Shown one piece after another: positions 8,255 to 17,240 of a DNA stretch of 64,000 bases. The notes below the pieces were generated by a model. The model saw nothing but the letters and a program-made list of their open reading frames with translations, was not told the DNA's origin and made no database searches. Each line of letters begins with the position of its first letter. The first letter of the stretch is position 1. Made by a program: the position numbers and the translations under genes. The stretch is from assembly GCF_004339545.1 (NCBI RefSeq), contig NZ_SMGD01000015.1, positions 192,859-256,858 of the forward strand. The letters are read 5' to 3'. The DNA is from Celerinatantimonas diazotrophica (GTDB taxonomy: Bacteria; Pseudomonadota; Gammaproteobacteria; Enterobacterales; Celerinatantimonadaceae).

Positions 8255-10483
8255 ATGCTATTGCTGAATCATGAGAGTATTGCGATGGTCAATAACAACC
8301 AGCGACTTAACTTGAGCTGTGATTTGGATTTATATCAGGCGAAGACTTATTTAGCAGATGGATTAGCAAATCAAGCTTCTGATTGCTTTTTCCCCCAGTT
8401 TTGTCAATTGCTCGCAAAGCTGATTGATTGTCATAGTGTTGGGGTTTTTTGTATCGAAAACCGCAAAGCACGAAATAAGACGTTACGTAATATTGGTTAT
8501 GCCAGTACTGTTGACGTGAGTAAGCAAGCTTGTTTAATTGGCGAGCCAATTCCCCTGACTGATACGCCATTTGTCTCATACCCTGCCTTCGTTCAGCACG
8601 TTGTTACCCGATATAGCACTTTTGCCCAGTTATTTGTTCCGAGTATCGATTCTGTCTGGAGCATGCCGTTTTTTGACGCTGGGCAAGTCGTCGGATACGT
8701 CAGTTGCCAATTTAATCAGTTACCAAAATCTGCGGATTTTCTAGAACAATTATTAGCATCTTTCAATTCGCGTATTGTCTACGAATTTAAGTTATATGAA
8801 AAAAATCTCCTACCGCATTTGGTCGACCTTGCGTTTCAGCATCGAGAAGGCATTGTTATAACTGATTCGCAATTTAATATTGTACAAGTCAATGAAGCAT
8901 TTTGTCATATTAGTGGGTATCGTAAAGAACAGCTTTTAACGCGATCTATTGACCAGTTTTTGCCTGGTCTGCGAGCGGTTTATTTGCGTCAGCCAGAAAG
9001 AAAATCAACCGAATACATTCGCCAGCGTCCCAATGGCCAAACCTATCTGCAACACGAAGAGATCATTGCCATTGAGCCGAGTGAAAGCCAGAACAAATAT
9101 TACGTAATTCACTGTCAAAGTATCACCCATAAACAAACGCCTGATGATCAGATTTATAAGTTGGCATACTGTGATGAATTAACAGGTTTGGTGAATCGAC
9201 GCAAATTACTGTTTGATGTTGATCAAGCGTTTCGCGCCGCCCAAGGCCATGCTCGAATTGGTGCATTATTGTTTATCGATCTGGATCATTTTAAAAATAT
9301 TAATGATTCGCTTGGCCATTCAGTGGGTGATTGGATATTGCAACAGGTTGCCAACCGTTTGCGATTTATTGTTCGAGACAGTGATATTTTAGCTCGTTTA
9401 GGTGGGGATGAGTTTGTTGTTTTGCTGAGCGATTTAGGCGATAACCCCGCTGCGGCAGAGCCACAAGCGGCGATCGTTGGTAAACGTATTATTGAGGATA
9501 TTTCTAAGCCGTATCTTTACCATCAGCAGTTGTTGCATTTAGGCGCTAGCGTAGGGGTGAGCTTATTTCCGGGGCGTGGACAAAGTGCCGATGACTTGCT
9601 GCGCCAAGCGGATACAGCGATGTATCAAGCCAAATCGGCTGGACGCAAAGCGTTGCGCTTTTTTGAAAAAGGGATGCAACGTGAAGCGGATCAGCGATTG
9701 CGAGTCTATAATCAGTTGCGTGAAGCACTGTCTGAAAATCAGCTCCGTTTATATTATCAGCCACAACATCTGTTGAAGACCGGTGAACTGATGGGCGCTG
9801 AAGCATTAGTGCGCTGGCAGCCACCTGGTAAAATGCTGGTGGGACCACACTCGTTCATTCATATTGCCGAAGAAAGTGAATTAATCTGGGATATCGGTTG
9901 TTGGGTTTTACAAGAGGCTTGTAAAACGTTTGTTAAGTGGCAGAGTGAAGGGCTGCGGTTGCCTGAGATCTCCGTGAATATCAGTGCTCGGCAATTTGCA
10001 CAGGAAGAGTTCGTTGATTTTATTACCGAGGTTTTAGATAAAACGGGGATGGATGCTGGATATTTAAATTTAGAGATTACCGAATCCATGCTAGTGAGTC
10101 ATGTAGAGACGACGATTTCTAAAATGAATGAATTGAAAAAGCTGGGAATTCGGTTTTCGATTGATGATTTCGGGGCTGGATATTCCTCGTTAGCCTATTT
10201 AAAACGTTTGCCGGTTGATGAGTTGAAAGTGGATCGTTCCTTTGTTCGAGATATCCCTCATGATCGTCGGAATATGGCCATTGTCGAAACGATTATCGCC
10301 ATGGCTCAACATCTGGGCTTTAGTGTGACCGCCGAGGGGGTCGAAACCCATCAGCAGCGGGATTTTTTAACCCATCGAGGCTGTTTATTTTATCAGGGGT
10401 TCCTCGTTAGTAAGCCGTTATCTGCTGAAGCGATGCGCCACTATATGCAGGAACACTTGCAAAGAAAGCTACTTAGATCTTGA
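8255..10483 (+). CDS. PAS-GGDEF-EAL cyclic-di-GMP signalling protein
   Basis: The 742-residue protein has an N-terminal GAF-like region (about 20-180), a PAS domain (about 187-300, IVITDSQFNIVQVNEAFCHISGYRKEQLL), a GGDEF domain with intact GGDEF at about residue 384 preceded by an RxxD inhibitory site (RDSD), and an EAL domain with AEALVRW at about 515 and the DDFGAGYSSL loop. Both catalytic signatures are present, so it could make and degrade c-di-GMP. No membrane segment is evident, implying a cytosolic sensor. ATG 8255 has poor ribosome-binding spacing; ATG 8285 (MVNNNQR) preceded by GAGAG is a good alternative. Confidence 0.9.
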   Translation: MLLLNHESIAMVNNNQRLNLSCDLDLYQAKTYLADGLANQASDCFFPQFCQLLAKLIDCHSVGVFCIENRKARNKTLRNIGYASTVDVSKQACLIGEPIPLTDTPFVSYPAFVQHVVTRYSTFAQLFVPSIDSVWSMPFFDAGQVVGYVSCQFNQLPKSADFLEQLLASFNSRIVYEFKLYEKNLLPHLVDLAFQHREGIVITDSQFNIVQVNEAFCHISGYRKEQLLTRSIDQFLPGLRAVYLRQPERKSTEYIRQRPNGQTYLQHEEIIAIEPSESQNKYYVIHCQSITHKQTPDDQIYKLAYCDELTGLVNRRKLLFDVDQAFRAAQGHARIGALLFIDLDHFKNINDSLGHSVGDWILQQVANRLRFIVRDSDILARLGGDEFVVLLSDLGDNPAAAEPQAAIVGKRIIEDISKPYLYHQQLLHLGASVGVSLFPGRGQSADDLLRQADTAMYQAKSAGRKALRFFEKGMQREADQRLRVYNQLREALSENQLRLYYQPQHLLKTGELMGAEALVRWQPPGKMLVGPHSFIHIAEESELIWDIGCWVLQEACKTFVKWQSEGLRLPEISVNISARQFAQEEFVDFITEVLDKTGMDAGYLNLEITESMLVSHVETTISKMNELKKLGIRFSIDDFGAGYSSLAYLKRLPVDELKVDRSFVRDIPHDRRNMAIVETIIAMAQHLGFSVTAEGVETHQQRDFLTHRGCLFYQGFLVSKPLSAEAMRHYMQEHLQRKLLRS

Positions 10484-10540
10484 TCTGCTAGGCAAGCTGC
10501 TCGACACTGGATGCATTATGCTTCTTTCCGTGGATAGTTA

Positions 10541-12487
10541 ATGCGCTATAAGCAAGCCTTTATTTTGGTGTTGGTTTTTTCGATTTGTTTGATGATGGCT
10601 GAACGTGCTTTTGCAAATGATTCACTGGCACAGCAACGGCTGTTATATCAACAGGCTCGAGACGCACAAAAACAAGGCAACTGGAGTGTCTCTCGCCAGT
10701 TGATGAGCCACCTCAAAGATTATCCACTTTATAGTTATTTGCGTTTCTATGATTTGCTCGCTCATCTAGATATTTCTCATTATCAGCAAATTAAAGACTT
10801 TCGGGCGACTTATCGGCAGTTGCCCATTACTGATATTCTCGAACGTCGCTACATGTTTGTGTTGGCGCGCGGACATCATTGGGCTAAGTTACTCGATTTC
10901 TTTGCCAAAGAGCCAAATACCCCTTCCCTGAAGTGCAGTTATTTTTATGCGCACTATAAGTTGGGACAAAAATCGTTAGCATTCAGAGGGGCTAAAAAAA
11001 TGTGGTTGTATGGTTATTCCCGGCCACAAAGTTGTGATCCGCTGTTTGCTGCGCTTTCTCGTTCTGGACATTTAACGGCGAGGATGGTTTGGCAAAGATA
11101 TCTACTAGCGTATGAAAATTATCAAGGACGCTTGCAAAACTATCTTGAGCGACGTCTAAGTGGTAAGTATCGACTCGCGGCAAAAATTCTTAAACGTGAC
11201 GATGCAAATCCAGAAAATTTGTTACATCGCTCTGCTAAATTAAGTGCATTGCATCAGCAATCATTAACGCTAGTGCTAAAGCGGCTGACCTGGCAACAGC
11301 CCCGTTTAGCTGTGGCCATTTTTAATCGCTATGCGAATGCATTGAAGTCAAACAATCACAGTAATAATGCCCTTATTATTCAACTAGTGCGCTCAGTGAT
11401 CCGATATCCTGATTCAAAGCTGTTGGATTGGGCTGATGCACAGCTATACCATCATCGTGATTTGACGACTTTGCAAAGACGTATCCGCTTGGCATTGGCA
11501 CAACAAAACTGGGCTGATGTGGCAAAGTTTTTAAGCTGGTTACCGAAAAAAACTTATCACAAAGACGTGTGGCAATATTGGCAGGCTCGTGTTGATGGCA
11601 AACAAGGTAAGAGTGATAAGGCTCACCAGATTTTCAAAAAAATTGCCAAGCAACGCAGTTACTATGGCTTTTTATCAGCGCAGCGTCTAGGGCTGAATTA
11701 TCACTTTAATCGTGCCATTTTACCTGCGAATATGCCCAACGATGCGCTGCGCAATCCAATGTGGCAACAGGTTCGAGAGTTAATGTTCCAGCAAGATTTC
11801 CGCCAAGCCTATCGCTTGTGGCAGGTATTTTTAACGCGGCAATCGAAGCAACAACTGCGTTGGGGCGTCGAGGCCATGCAAAATGGCTGGCCTCAACTGG
11901 CTATTTATAGCACGATTCATGCTAAAGCGTGGGATATGCTCGATCTACGTTTCCCATTTGCGTATCAGCATATTTTTACCAAGCAAGCCCATCGGTTTGC
12001 GATTAATCCATTATTAGCCATGGCACTTGCTCGTCAAGAAAGTGGCTTTTATCGGTTTGCGCATAGTCATGTTGGGGCTCGGGGATTGATGCAAATTACC
12101 ACTTCAACCGCCCGCCACTTATTGGCGAAGCAGGGTAAAAAACTCAGATCAGTCACGCAGTTATATAATCCAAAACTGAATATTGAGCTGGGCAGTTTTT
12201 ACCTTTCAAAATTGTTGGATCGTTATCAGGGAAATCGTTTTGTCGCGATGGCCGCATACAACGCGGGGCCATCACGAATTGATCAATGGTTTGACCGTTT
12301 TGGGTCTTTACCAGCAGATATTTGGATTGAAGTGATTCCTTTTAATGAAACCCGCCGTTACGTGAAAAATATCCTCAGTTTTCAACTTATTTATGCATAT
12401 AATTCAGGCCAACAATTGGCTTTGATTAAAGATAGTGAAGTTCACGTGAATCCGACCGCAATTCTGGCTAAGGACTCAGACGAGTGA
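10541..12487 (+). CDS. slt: Soluble lytic murein transglycosylase (Slt70-type)
   Basis: This periplasmic enzyme cleaves peptidoglycan with formation of 1,6-anhydro-muropeptides. The 648-residue protein has a signal peptide ending AERAFA-ND (about residue 25), a long alpha-superhelical region, and a C-terminal transglycosylase domain with catalytic Glu in ALARQESGFYRFAHSHVGARGLMQI and MAAYNAGPSRIDQW. Length and layout match E. coli Slt. Its 3' end overlaps convergent pdxH by 20 bases, so the two transcripts must read into each other. Confidence 0.92.
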   Translation: MRYKQAFILVLVFSICLMMAERAFANDSLAQQRLLYQQARDAQKQGNWSVSRQLMSHLKDYPLYSYLRFYDLLAHLDISHYQQIKDFRATYRQLPITDILERRYMFVLARGHHWAKLLDFFAKEPNTPSLKCSYFYAHYKLGQKSLAFRGAKKMWLYGYSRPQSCDPLFAALSRSGHLTARMVWQRYLLAYENYQGRLQNYLERRLSGKYRLAAKILKRDDANPENLLHRSAKLSALHQQSLTLVLKRLTWQQPRLAVAIFNRYANALKSNNHSNNALIIQLVRSVIRYPDSKLLDWADAQLYHHRDLTTLQRRIRLALAQQNWADVAKFLSWLPKKTYHKDVWQYWQARVDGKQGKSDKAHQIFKKIAKQRSYYGFLSAQRLGLNYHFNRAILPANMPNDALRNPMWQQVRELMFQQDFRQAYRLWQVFLTRQSKQQLRWGVEAMQNGWPQLAIYSTIHAKAWDMLDLRFPFAYQHIFTKQAHRFAINPLLAMALARQESGFYRFAHSHVGARGLMQITTSTARHLLAKQGKKLRSVTQLYNPKLNIELGSFYLSKLLDRYQGNRFVAMAAYNAGPSRIDQWFDRFGSLPADIWIEVIPFNETRRYVKNILSFQLIYAYNSGQQLALIKDSEVHVNPTAILAKDSDE

Positions 12488-13127
12488 CATTCCAGAGGGC
12501 GTGTTCATCTTCTCTTGAATAGACATAACGGTCATGTAGACGGTCGGCTTTGCCCTGCCAAAATTCAATCACTCGTGGTACGACTCGATATCCACCCCAA
12601 AATTCAGGACAAGGAATTTCTTTGTCTTTAAAGTGTTCCTGAAAATGTTGTACCTGTTTTTCAAGTTCGCTACGAGAGTTAATGGGATGACTCTGATGGC
12701 TTGCCCACGCCCCGATTCGACTACCGCGACCACGACTTTGAAAATAGGCATTGGATTGTTCGTAGCTGACTCGCTCGACACGCCCTTCAATACGAACCTG
12801 ACGCTGCAAAATATTCCAGTGAAAAGTTAGATTGGCATGCGGGTTTGCATCTAGCTCTGCTGCCTTGCGGCTTCCATAGTTGGTATAGAAAACAAATCCT
12901 TGCTCATCAACCTCTTTTAGTAACACGACTCGGGCCGAGGGGATCCCTTCTTGGGTCGCCGTTGAGACTAACATTGACTCGGGCAAGACAATCCCACATT
13001 TTTTAGCAGCAGCGAACCACTGATCGAAAAGTGCAAATGGCGGTTCATCTCCCTTGGGTTCTGGTAGAGAAACCAATACTCCCTGACCTAAGGTTAATGC
13101 GCAGCGAATTTTACTAAACAGCGACAT
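12468..13127 (-). CDS. pdxH: Pyridoxine/pyridoxamine 5'-phosphate oxidase
   Basis: PdxH is an FMN enzyme that makes pyridoxal 5'-phosphate. The protein shows SARVVLLKEVDEQGFVFYTNYGSRKA, RQVRIEGRVERVS, SRGRGSRIGAWASHQS, FWGGYRVVPRVIEFWQG and RLHDRYVY, all family signatures. ATG 13127 (MSLFSKIR) gives 219 residues, close to E. coli PdxH (218), and is preceded by AGAGAG; an in-frame ATG at 13175 would add 16 atypical residues. It may help supply PLP for the many PLP enzymes nearby, though PdxH is a housekeeping enzyme. Confidence 0.93.
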   Translation of the reverse strand: MSLFSKIRCALTLGQGVLVSLPEPKGDEPPFALFDQWFAAAKKCGIVLPESMLVSTATQEGIPSARVVLLKEVDEQGFVFYTNYGSRKAAELDANPHANLTFHWNILQRQVRIEGRVERVSYEQSNAYFQSRGRGSRIGAWASHQSHPINSRSELEKQVQHFQEHFKDKEIPCPEFWGGYRVVPRVIEFWQGKADRLHDRYVYSREDEHALWNVTRLSP

Positions 13128-13391
13128 AGTTCTCTCTTGTTCTTGATTCCTATCCATCTTTTTAAATCTTACCATGAATCAAGACGGTTCAGGGTAAATA
13201 AAGCAATGATTCAGCAGTGCTATGGCCATGGTTGGGGCGAATTGGTACATGCTCTTCGATAGCCGCTTGCCCCGCGTGTCGAATAATAATCATTCATCTT
13301 AAAAAATCAGATAAATAAAACTGATAGAATCACCTCATAAAAGATTTCTTCAGCAGTTATTTTCAGGATAATAGAGCCAAAGGAGATGATT

Positions 13392-14225
13392 ATGACAAAA
13401 CATATCCAACAAATTGCGATTGTTGGTTGCGGGTGGCTCGGAACTCCACTGGCTTTTCATTTAAAAGGACTCGGTTTTGATGTTCGAGGTTCTCGTCAGC
13501 ATGTTAGTGCTCGATTGGATTTAACTCAGGTGAACATTGCCAATACAGCTTTGTCCTTAACCCCAGAGCTGGTTTGTGATGATGCCCCTTTACTCTTTGA
13601 TGGCACCGATCTGCTTATTATCAATATTCCGCCACGGCGAAAGTCTCACGATAGTCATTATCATATAGCTCAGATTAACGCACTTAAGCAAGCTGCGATT
13701 GATTATCATATTCCCCGTATACTTTTTGTTAGTTCCACCTCGGTGTATGGTCCGGATCAAGGCCTCGTTGATGAATCGACTCCGTTAAAGCCTGTGACTG
13801 AGTCAGGTAAAACTTTGGTTGCCATTGAGCATGATTTGCAAACTAGTCCATTGCATTGCTGTATTTTGCGTTTTGGGGGGTTGATTGGGGCTGGCCGTCA
13901 TCCTGGCCGTTTTTTGTCAGGACGCAAGGTTGATGGGGCTGATGCACCAGTGAACTTAATTCACCAAAAAGACTGTATTGCGATTATCCAAGCTGTAATT
14001 GAACGAGACCTGTTTGATGGCTCATATAATGCGGTGTGTGATGCCCATCCATGTAAGCAAACATTTTATGAGGCAGCAGCCAAGGCTTTATCTTTAGAAT
14101 TACCGATATTTAGTCAAATGAGTACTGGTAATAAATTAATTAGCAATCAAGCACTAAAACAGGCGCTTGATTATTCCTTTATTTATCCCGATCCCATTCG
14201 CTGGGTGAGTGAACAGGAGATCTAA
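13392..14225 (+). CDS. yeeZ: NAD(P)-binding epimerase-like protein (YeeZ family)
   Basis: The 277-residue protein has an N-terminal Rossmann motif IAIVGCGWLGTPLAFHL, SSTSVYG and a conserved ILRFGGLIGAGRHPGRFLSG segment, as in E. coli YeeZ. These are extended short-chain dehydrogenase-like proteins whose reaction is not established. The start is ATG 13392, six bases after AGGAG (13381-13385); the ATG at 13386 abuts that site. Its stop overlaps the ltaE start (TAATG), so it leads a yeeZ-ltaE-yciA operon. Confidence 0.85.
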   Translation: MTKHIQQIAIVGCGWLGTPLAFHLKGLGFDVRGSRQHVSARLDLTQVNIANTALSLTPELVCDDAPLLFDGTDLLIINIPPRRKSHDSHYHIAQINALKQAAIDYHIPRILFVSSTSVYGPDQGLVDESTPLKPVTESGKTLVAIEHDLQTSPLHCCILRFGGLIGAGRHPGRFLSGRKVDGADAPVNLIHQKDCIAIIQAVIERDLFDGSYNAVCDAHPCKQTFYEAAAKALSLELPIFSQMSTGNKLISNQALKQALDYSFIYPDPIRWVSEQEI

Positions 14226-15232
14226 TGATCGATTTTCGTAGTGATACAGTAACCCAACCCACTGAACAAATGCGTCGTGCTATGGCCAATGCGCCAGTCG
14301 GGGATGATGTCTATGGCGATGATCCGACGGTTGAGTTTTTGCAAACCAGTGCGGCTGAGAAACTCGGTAGTGAGGCTGCCTTATTTTGTACTTCAGGTAC
14401 CCAAGCTAATTTATTGGCACTGATGAGTCATTGTGGGCGTGGTGATGAGTATATTTGTGGGTTAAAGGCACATAACTTTAAATATGAACAGGGGGGCGCT
14501 GCGGTTTTAGGGAGTATTCAGCCGCAACCGGTGGTCAATCAATCCGATGGCACGCTGGCTTTAGCGGATGTTGAAGCGGCTATCAAACCAGACGACATTC
14601 ATTTTGCGCGAACTCGAATGGTTTCTGTGGAAAATACGATTGGTGGGCAACCTATCGCGATGGATTACTGGCCCCAGATTAGTCAGCTTTGCCACACTCA
14701 TCAGTTAAAATTACATATGGATGGGGCAAGGTTATATAACGCTGCTGTGAAATTAAATGTTGATATTCGCGATATTACCCGGCATGTTGATACTTTTACA
14801 TTGTGTTTATCCAAAGGGTTGGCTGCCCCGGTCGGGTCATTGTTACTCGGGTCTAAAGAGTTTATAAAAACCGCTACTCGTATTCGCAAAATGTTAGGTG
14901 GTGGTTGGCGACAGGCTGGCATTCTAGCTGCTGGTGCGCAAATAGCCTTAGACGAGATGCCTAAACGGTTGCATGAAGATCATGAGCTGGCCGAGTATTT
15001 AGCTTTGCGCCTTGAAGAAGTGGAACAGCTTGAGGTCGACCGAGAAAGGCTGCAAACCAACATTTTATATGCACATTGCCGACTTGGAAAAGCACGTGAA
15101 CTGGAAGCATTTTTGAAACAACGGGATATCCTCATTTTTGGTGCTCAACCGATTCGGTTTGTTACTCATTTAGATGTCAACCGAAATAGCGTTGATCAAC
15201 TGGTTGCTGCGATAAAAGAGTTTTATCGCTAA
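14225..15232 (+). CDS. ltaE: Low-specificity L-threonine aldolase
   Basis: LtaE is a PLP enzyme that cleaves L-threonine and L-allo-threonine to glycine and acetaldehyde. The 335-residue protein has the family start MIDFRSDTVTQPT, GDDVYGDDPTV, CTSGTQANLLAL, LHMDGARLYNAA and the PLP lysine Lys197 in LCLSKGLAAPVGS, the same position as in E. coli. AGGAG precedes the ATG, which overlaps the yeeZ stop by one base, indicating translational coupling. Confidence 0.94.
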   Translation: MIDFRSDTVTQPTEQMRRAMANAPVGDDVYGDDPTVEFLQTSAAEKLGSEAALFCTSGTQANLLALMSHCGRGDEYICGLKAHNFKYEQGGAAVLGSIQPQPVVNQSDGTLALADVEAAIKPDDIHFARTRMVSVENTIGGQPIAMDYWPQISQLCHTHQLKLHMDGARLYNAAVKLNVDIRDITRHVDTFTLCLSKGLAAPVGSLLLGSKEFIKTATRIRKMLGGGWRQAGILAAGAQIALDEMPKRLHEDHELAEYLALRLEEVEQLEVDRERLQTNILYAHCRLGKARELEAFLKQRDILIFGAQPIRFVTHLDVNRNSVDQLVAAIKEFYR

Positions 15233-15241
15233 GGAGGTCAT

Positions 15242-15709
15242 ATGAGTGAAGTTGAACGAGAACCTGAAGGCCACATGTTGTTGCGAACTCTCGCCATGCC
15301 TGCTGATGCCAATGCCAATGGTGACATTTTTGGTGGATGGATTATGTCGCAGATGGATATTGCTGGCAGTATTCTGGCTAAAGAAATTGCTCTTGGGCGA
15401 ACCTGCACGGTTTCAGTAAACGGTATGACATTTATCGCTCCAGTACAAATTGGCGATGTCGTTTGTTGCTATGGTCAGTGTCAGCGCATCGGCAATAGTT
15501 CACTGACTGTTAAACTTGAGGTATGGGTGAAACCGGTGTTGCGCCAAAGTAGTAGTGAAAGTCGTTTTTGTGTCACTGAGGCAACGTTCACTTATGTCGC
15601 CATTGATGATGAAGGCAAACCACGGCGAATTCCAGAACACACTCGTAAAGTTTACCAAAATAGTGATGCCAATGCGGTTCAAGCCGGTGATAAAGTCAAT
15701 AACAGTTAG
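15242..15709 (+). CDS. yciA: Acyl-CoA thioesterase YciA
   Basis: A hotdog-fold acyl-CoA thioester hydrolase of 155 residues. NANGDIFGGWIMSQMDIAG carries the catalytic-loop Asp of the family, followed by TVSVNGMTFIAPVQIGDVV and a C-terminal RRIPE. AAGGAGG lies just before ATG 15242 and the gap to ltaE is nine bases, so it is the third gene of the operon. A hairpin with a T-run follows. Confidence 0.93.
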   Translation: MSEVEREPEGHMLLRTLAMPADANANGDIFGGWIMSQMDIAGSILAKEIALGRTCTVSVNGMTFIAPVQIGDVVCCYGQCQRIGNSSLTVKLEVWVKPVLRQSSSESRFCVTEATFTYVAIDDEGKPRRIPEHTRKVYQNSDANAVQAGDKVNNS

Positions 15710-15719
15710 TCACTGTCAT

Positions 15720-15749
15720 AGCCGCACAGTCGTTTTAGCGGCTGTTTTT
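15720..15749 (+). terminator. Terminator after yciA
   Basis: AGCCGC (15720-15725) pairs with GCGGCT (15738-15743), followed by GTTTTT. It starts 10 bases after the yciA stop and ends 14 bases before the cinA GTG, leaving little room for a separate cinA promoter; partial readthrough is likely. Confidence 0.6.
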
Positions 15750-15763
15750 ATCAAGGAGTTGTC

Positions 15764-17032
15764 GTGATTATTGAAATGCTTAGCACGGGTGATGAAGTGC
15801 TGCAAGGTGACATCGTCGATACGAATGCTGCTTGGGCGGGTCAGCAATTAGCCGAACGAGGACTGAAGTTTTCTCGTCGGCAGACGGTTGCTGATGATCT
15901 AGCGACGTTAGTCGAGGTGATGGATGAATGTTGCCAGCGTGCAGACTGGCTGTTGGTTAATGGGGGATTGGGGCCGACCAGTGATGATTTAAGCGCGGAG
16001 GCTGCTGGCAAGCTACTAGGGGTACCGCTTGAGTTAAATCAGCAGTGGGTCGCAAATATGCAGCAGTGGTATCGGCAGAAACAGCGTGAGATGCCACCAA
16101 GCAATCTTAAACAAGCCATGCTTCCACAAGGCGCTGAATTGATCGACAATCCAGTGGGAACGGCATGTGGTTTTATCATTACTCACCATCAATGCCATGT
16201 TTTGTTTACCCCAGGTGTTCCGAGCGAGTTTAAGCATATGCTGAGCCATAGCTGGTTGCCACGTTTAAGTGATGGTGACAGTACTCGTGTGAAACGTTTT
16301 TTTGCCTTTGGTCTTTCTGAATCAGGACTCGCTCAGCAGTTAGCCGATATTGAATTGCCAGCGGGCGTTCGCTTAGGATTTCGGGCTGCTCGTCCAAGCA
16401 TTGAAGTTAAAGTTTTTTCCCAAAAAGTACTCACACCTGAGATAAAGCGTGTCTATGAACTGATTCGAGCTCAGTTAAAAGAGCAGCTATTTAGTGAGGA
16501 TAATGGCAACTGGGCAGAATTTGTGCAGCACAAGATGATTGCTAAAGGGCTTAAATTAACCTGTGCTGAATCATGCACAGGAGGAATGCTCGCAAGTCAG
16601 TTGGTCAGTGTTCCCGGAAGCTCTGCTTATTTTGAACGAGGGTTTGTGACCTATACCAACCAAGCTAAAGTACAAATGTTGGGGGTGTCGAGTCAGCTAT
16701 TAGAGCATTATGGTGCGGTTTCTGTCGAAGTCGCTCAGGCGATGGCAAAAGGTGCTCTGGCTCATAGTGAAGCGGATCTTGCACTGAGTATTACCGGAAT
16801 TGCAGGTCCAGATGGTGGCAGTGATGACAAACCAGTTGGAACTGTTTGTTTTGCACTGGCAACAGCACAATCGTGTTTTACTCAGCGTTTACTGTTGACG
16901 GGACGAACTCGTCAAGCGATTCGCGAAACAGCTGCAGCAACTGCATTGGATATGTTACGACGTTATTTAAATGAGCAACCTATCTGGGGGGATTATGATT
17001 TAATTCGCCGGATTCAAACTGAGCAATCATGA
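15764..17032 (+). CDS. cinA: CinA-like protein: molybdopterin-binding-fold domain plus nicotinamide-nucleotide amidase
   Basis: The 422-residue protein has an N-terminal COG1058 domain (about 1-170: MLSTGDEVLQGDIVDTNAAW, NGGLGPTSDD, FTPGVPSEF), a middle segment, and a C-terminal PncC-type deamidase domain (about 260-415: CAESCTGGMLASQLVSVPGSS, SITGIAGPDGGSDDKPVGTV). The C-terminal domain deamidates NMN in pyridine nucleotide recycling. The start codon is GTG with AAGGAG six bases upstream. It overlaps the following zinc-ribbon gene by four bases. Confidence 0.92.
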   Translation: MIIEMLSTGDEVLQGDIVDTNAAWAGQQLAERGLKFSRRQTVADDLATLVEVMDECCQRADWLLVNGGLGPTSDDLSAEAAGKLLGVPLELNQQWVANMQQWYRQKQREMPPSNLKQAMLPQGAELIDNPVGTACGFIITHHQCHVLFTPGVPSEFKHMLSHSWLPRLSDGDSTRVKRFFAFGLSESGLAQQLADIELPAGVRLGFRAARPSIEVKVFSQKVLTPEIKRVYELIRAQLKEQLFSEDNGNWAEFVQHKMIAKGLKLTCAESCTGGMLASQLVSVPGSSAYFERGFVTYTNQAKVQMLGVSSQLLEHYGAVSVEVAQAMAKGALAHSEADLALSITGIAGPDGGSDDKPVGTVCFALATAQSCFTQRLLLTGRTRQAIRETAAATALDMLRRYLNEQPIWGDYDLIRRIQTEQS

Positions 17033-17226
17033 GTCATTTTAACGAGTTTAATCGTCGTCATAAACAGTCTTTTGCCGAGCAACAGCGTTGGTTAAAAAAG
17101 GTATTGTCAGGCCAGACACTTAAATGTGAAGTTTGCAATCAGCCTTTGAAAACTGAACGCAGTGGTGATCTGCTTATTGTTGCATGTAATCAGGGCTGTA
17201 CGCATGTTGAATTGACCGTTGGGTAA
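17029..17226 (+). CDS. Small conserved zinc-ribbon protein downstream of cinA
   Basis: A 65-residue protein with two cysteine pairs, CEVC and CNQGC, spaced like a small zinc ribbon, after a basic, aromatic N-terminal helix (NEFNRRHKQSFAEQQRWLKKVL). I do not recognise a named family. The ATGA overlap with the cinA stop implies translational coupling, and the cysteine pairs argue it is a real gene. Confidence 0.75.
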   Translation: MSHFNEFNRRHKQSFAEQQRWLKKVLSGQTLKCEVCNQPLKTERSGDLLIVACNQGCTHVELTVG

Positions 17227-17240
17227 TAGTTACCCAGCGG
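17216..17240. terminator. Hairpin spanning two convergent stop codons
   Basis: Positions 17216-17226 pair with 17230-17240 (11 bp, one G-T wobble, loop TAG). The stem contains the end of the zinc-ribbon gene and the stop of convergent mltC, so one compact hairpin probably serves both directions. There is no T-run. Confidence 0.45.
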
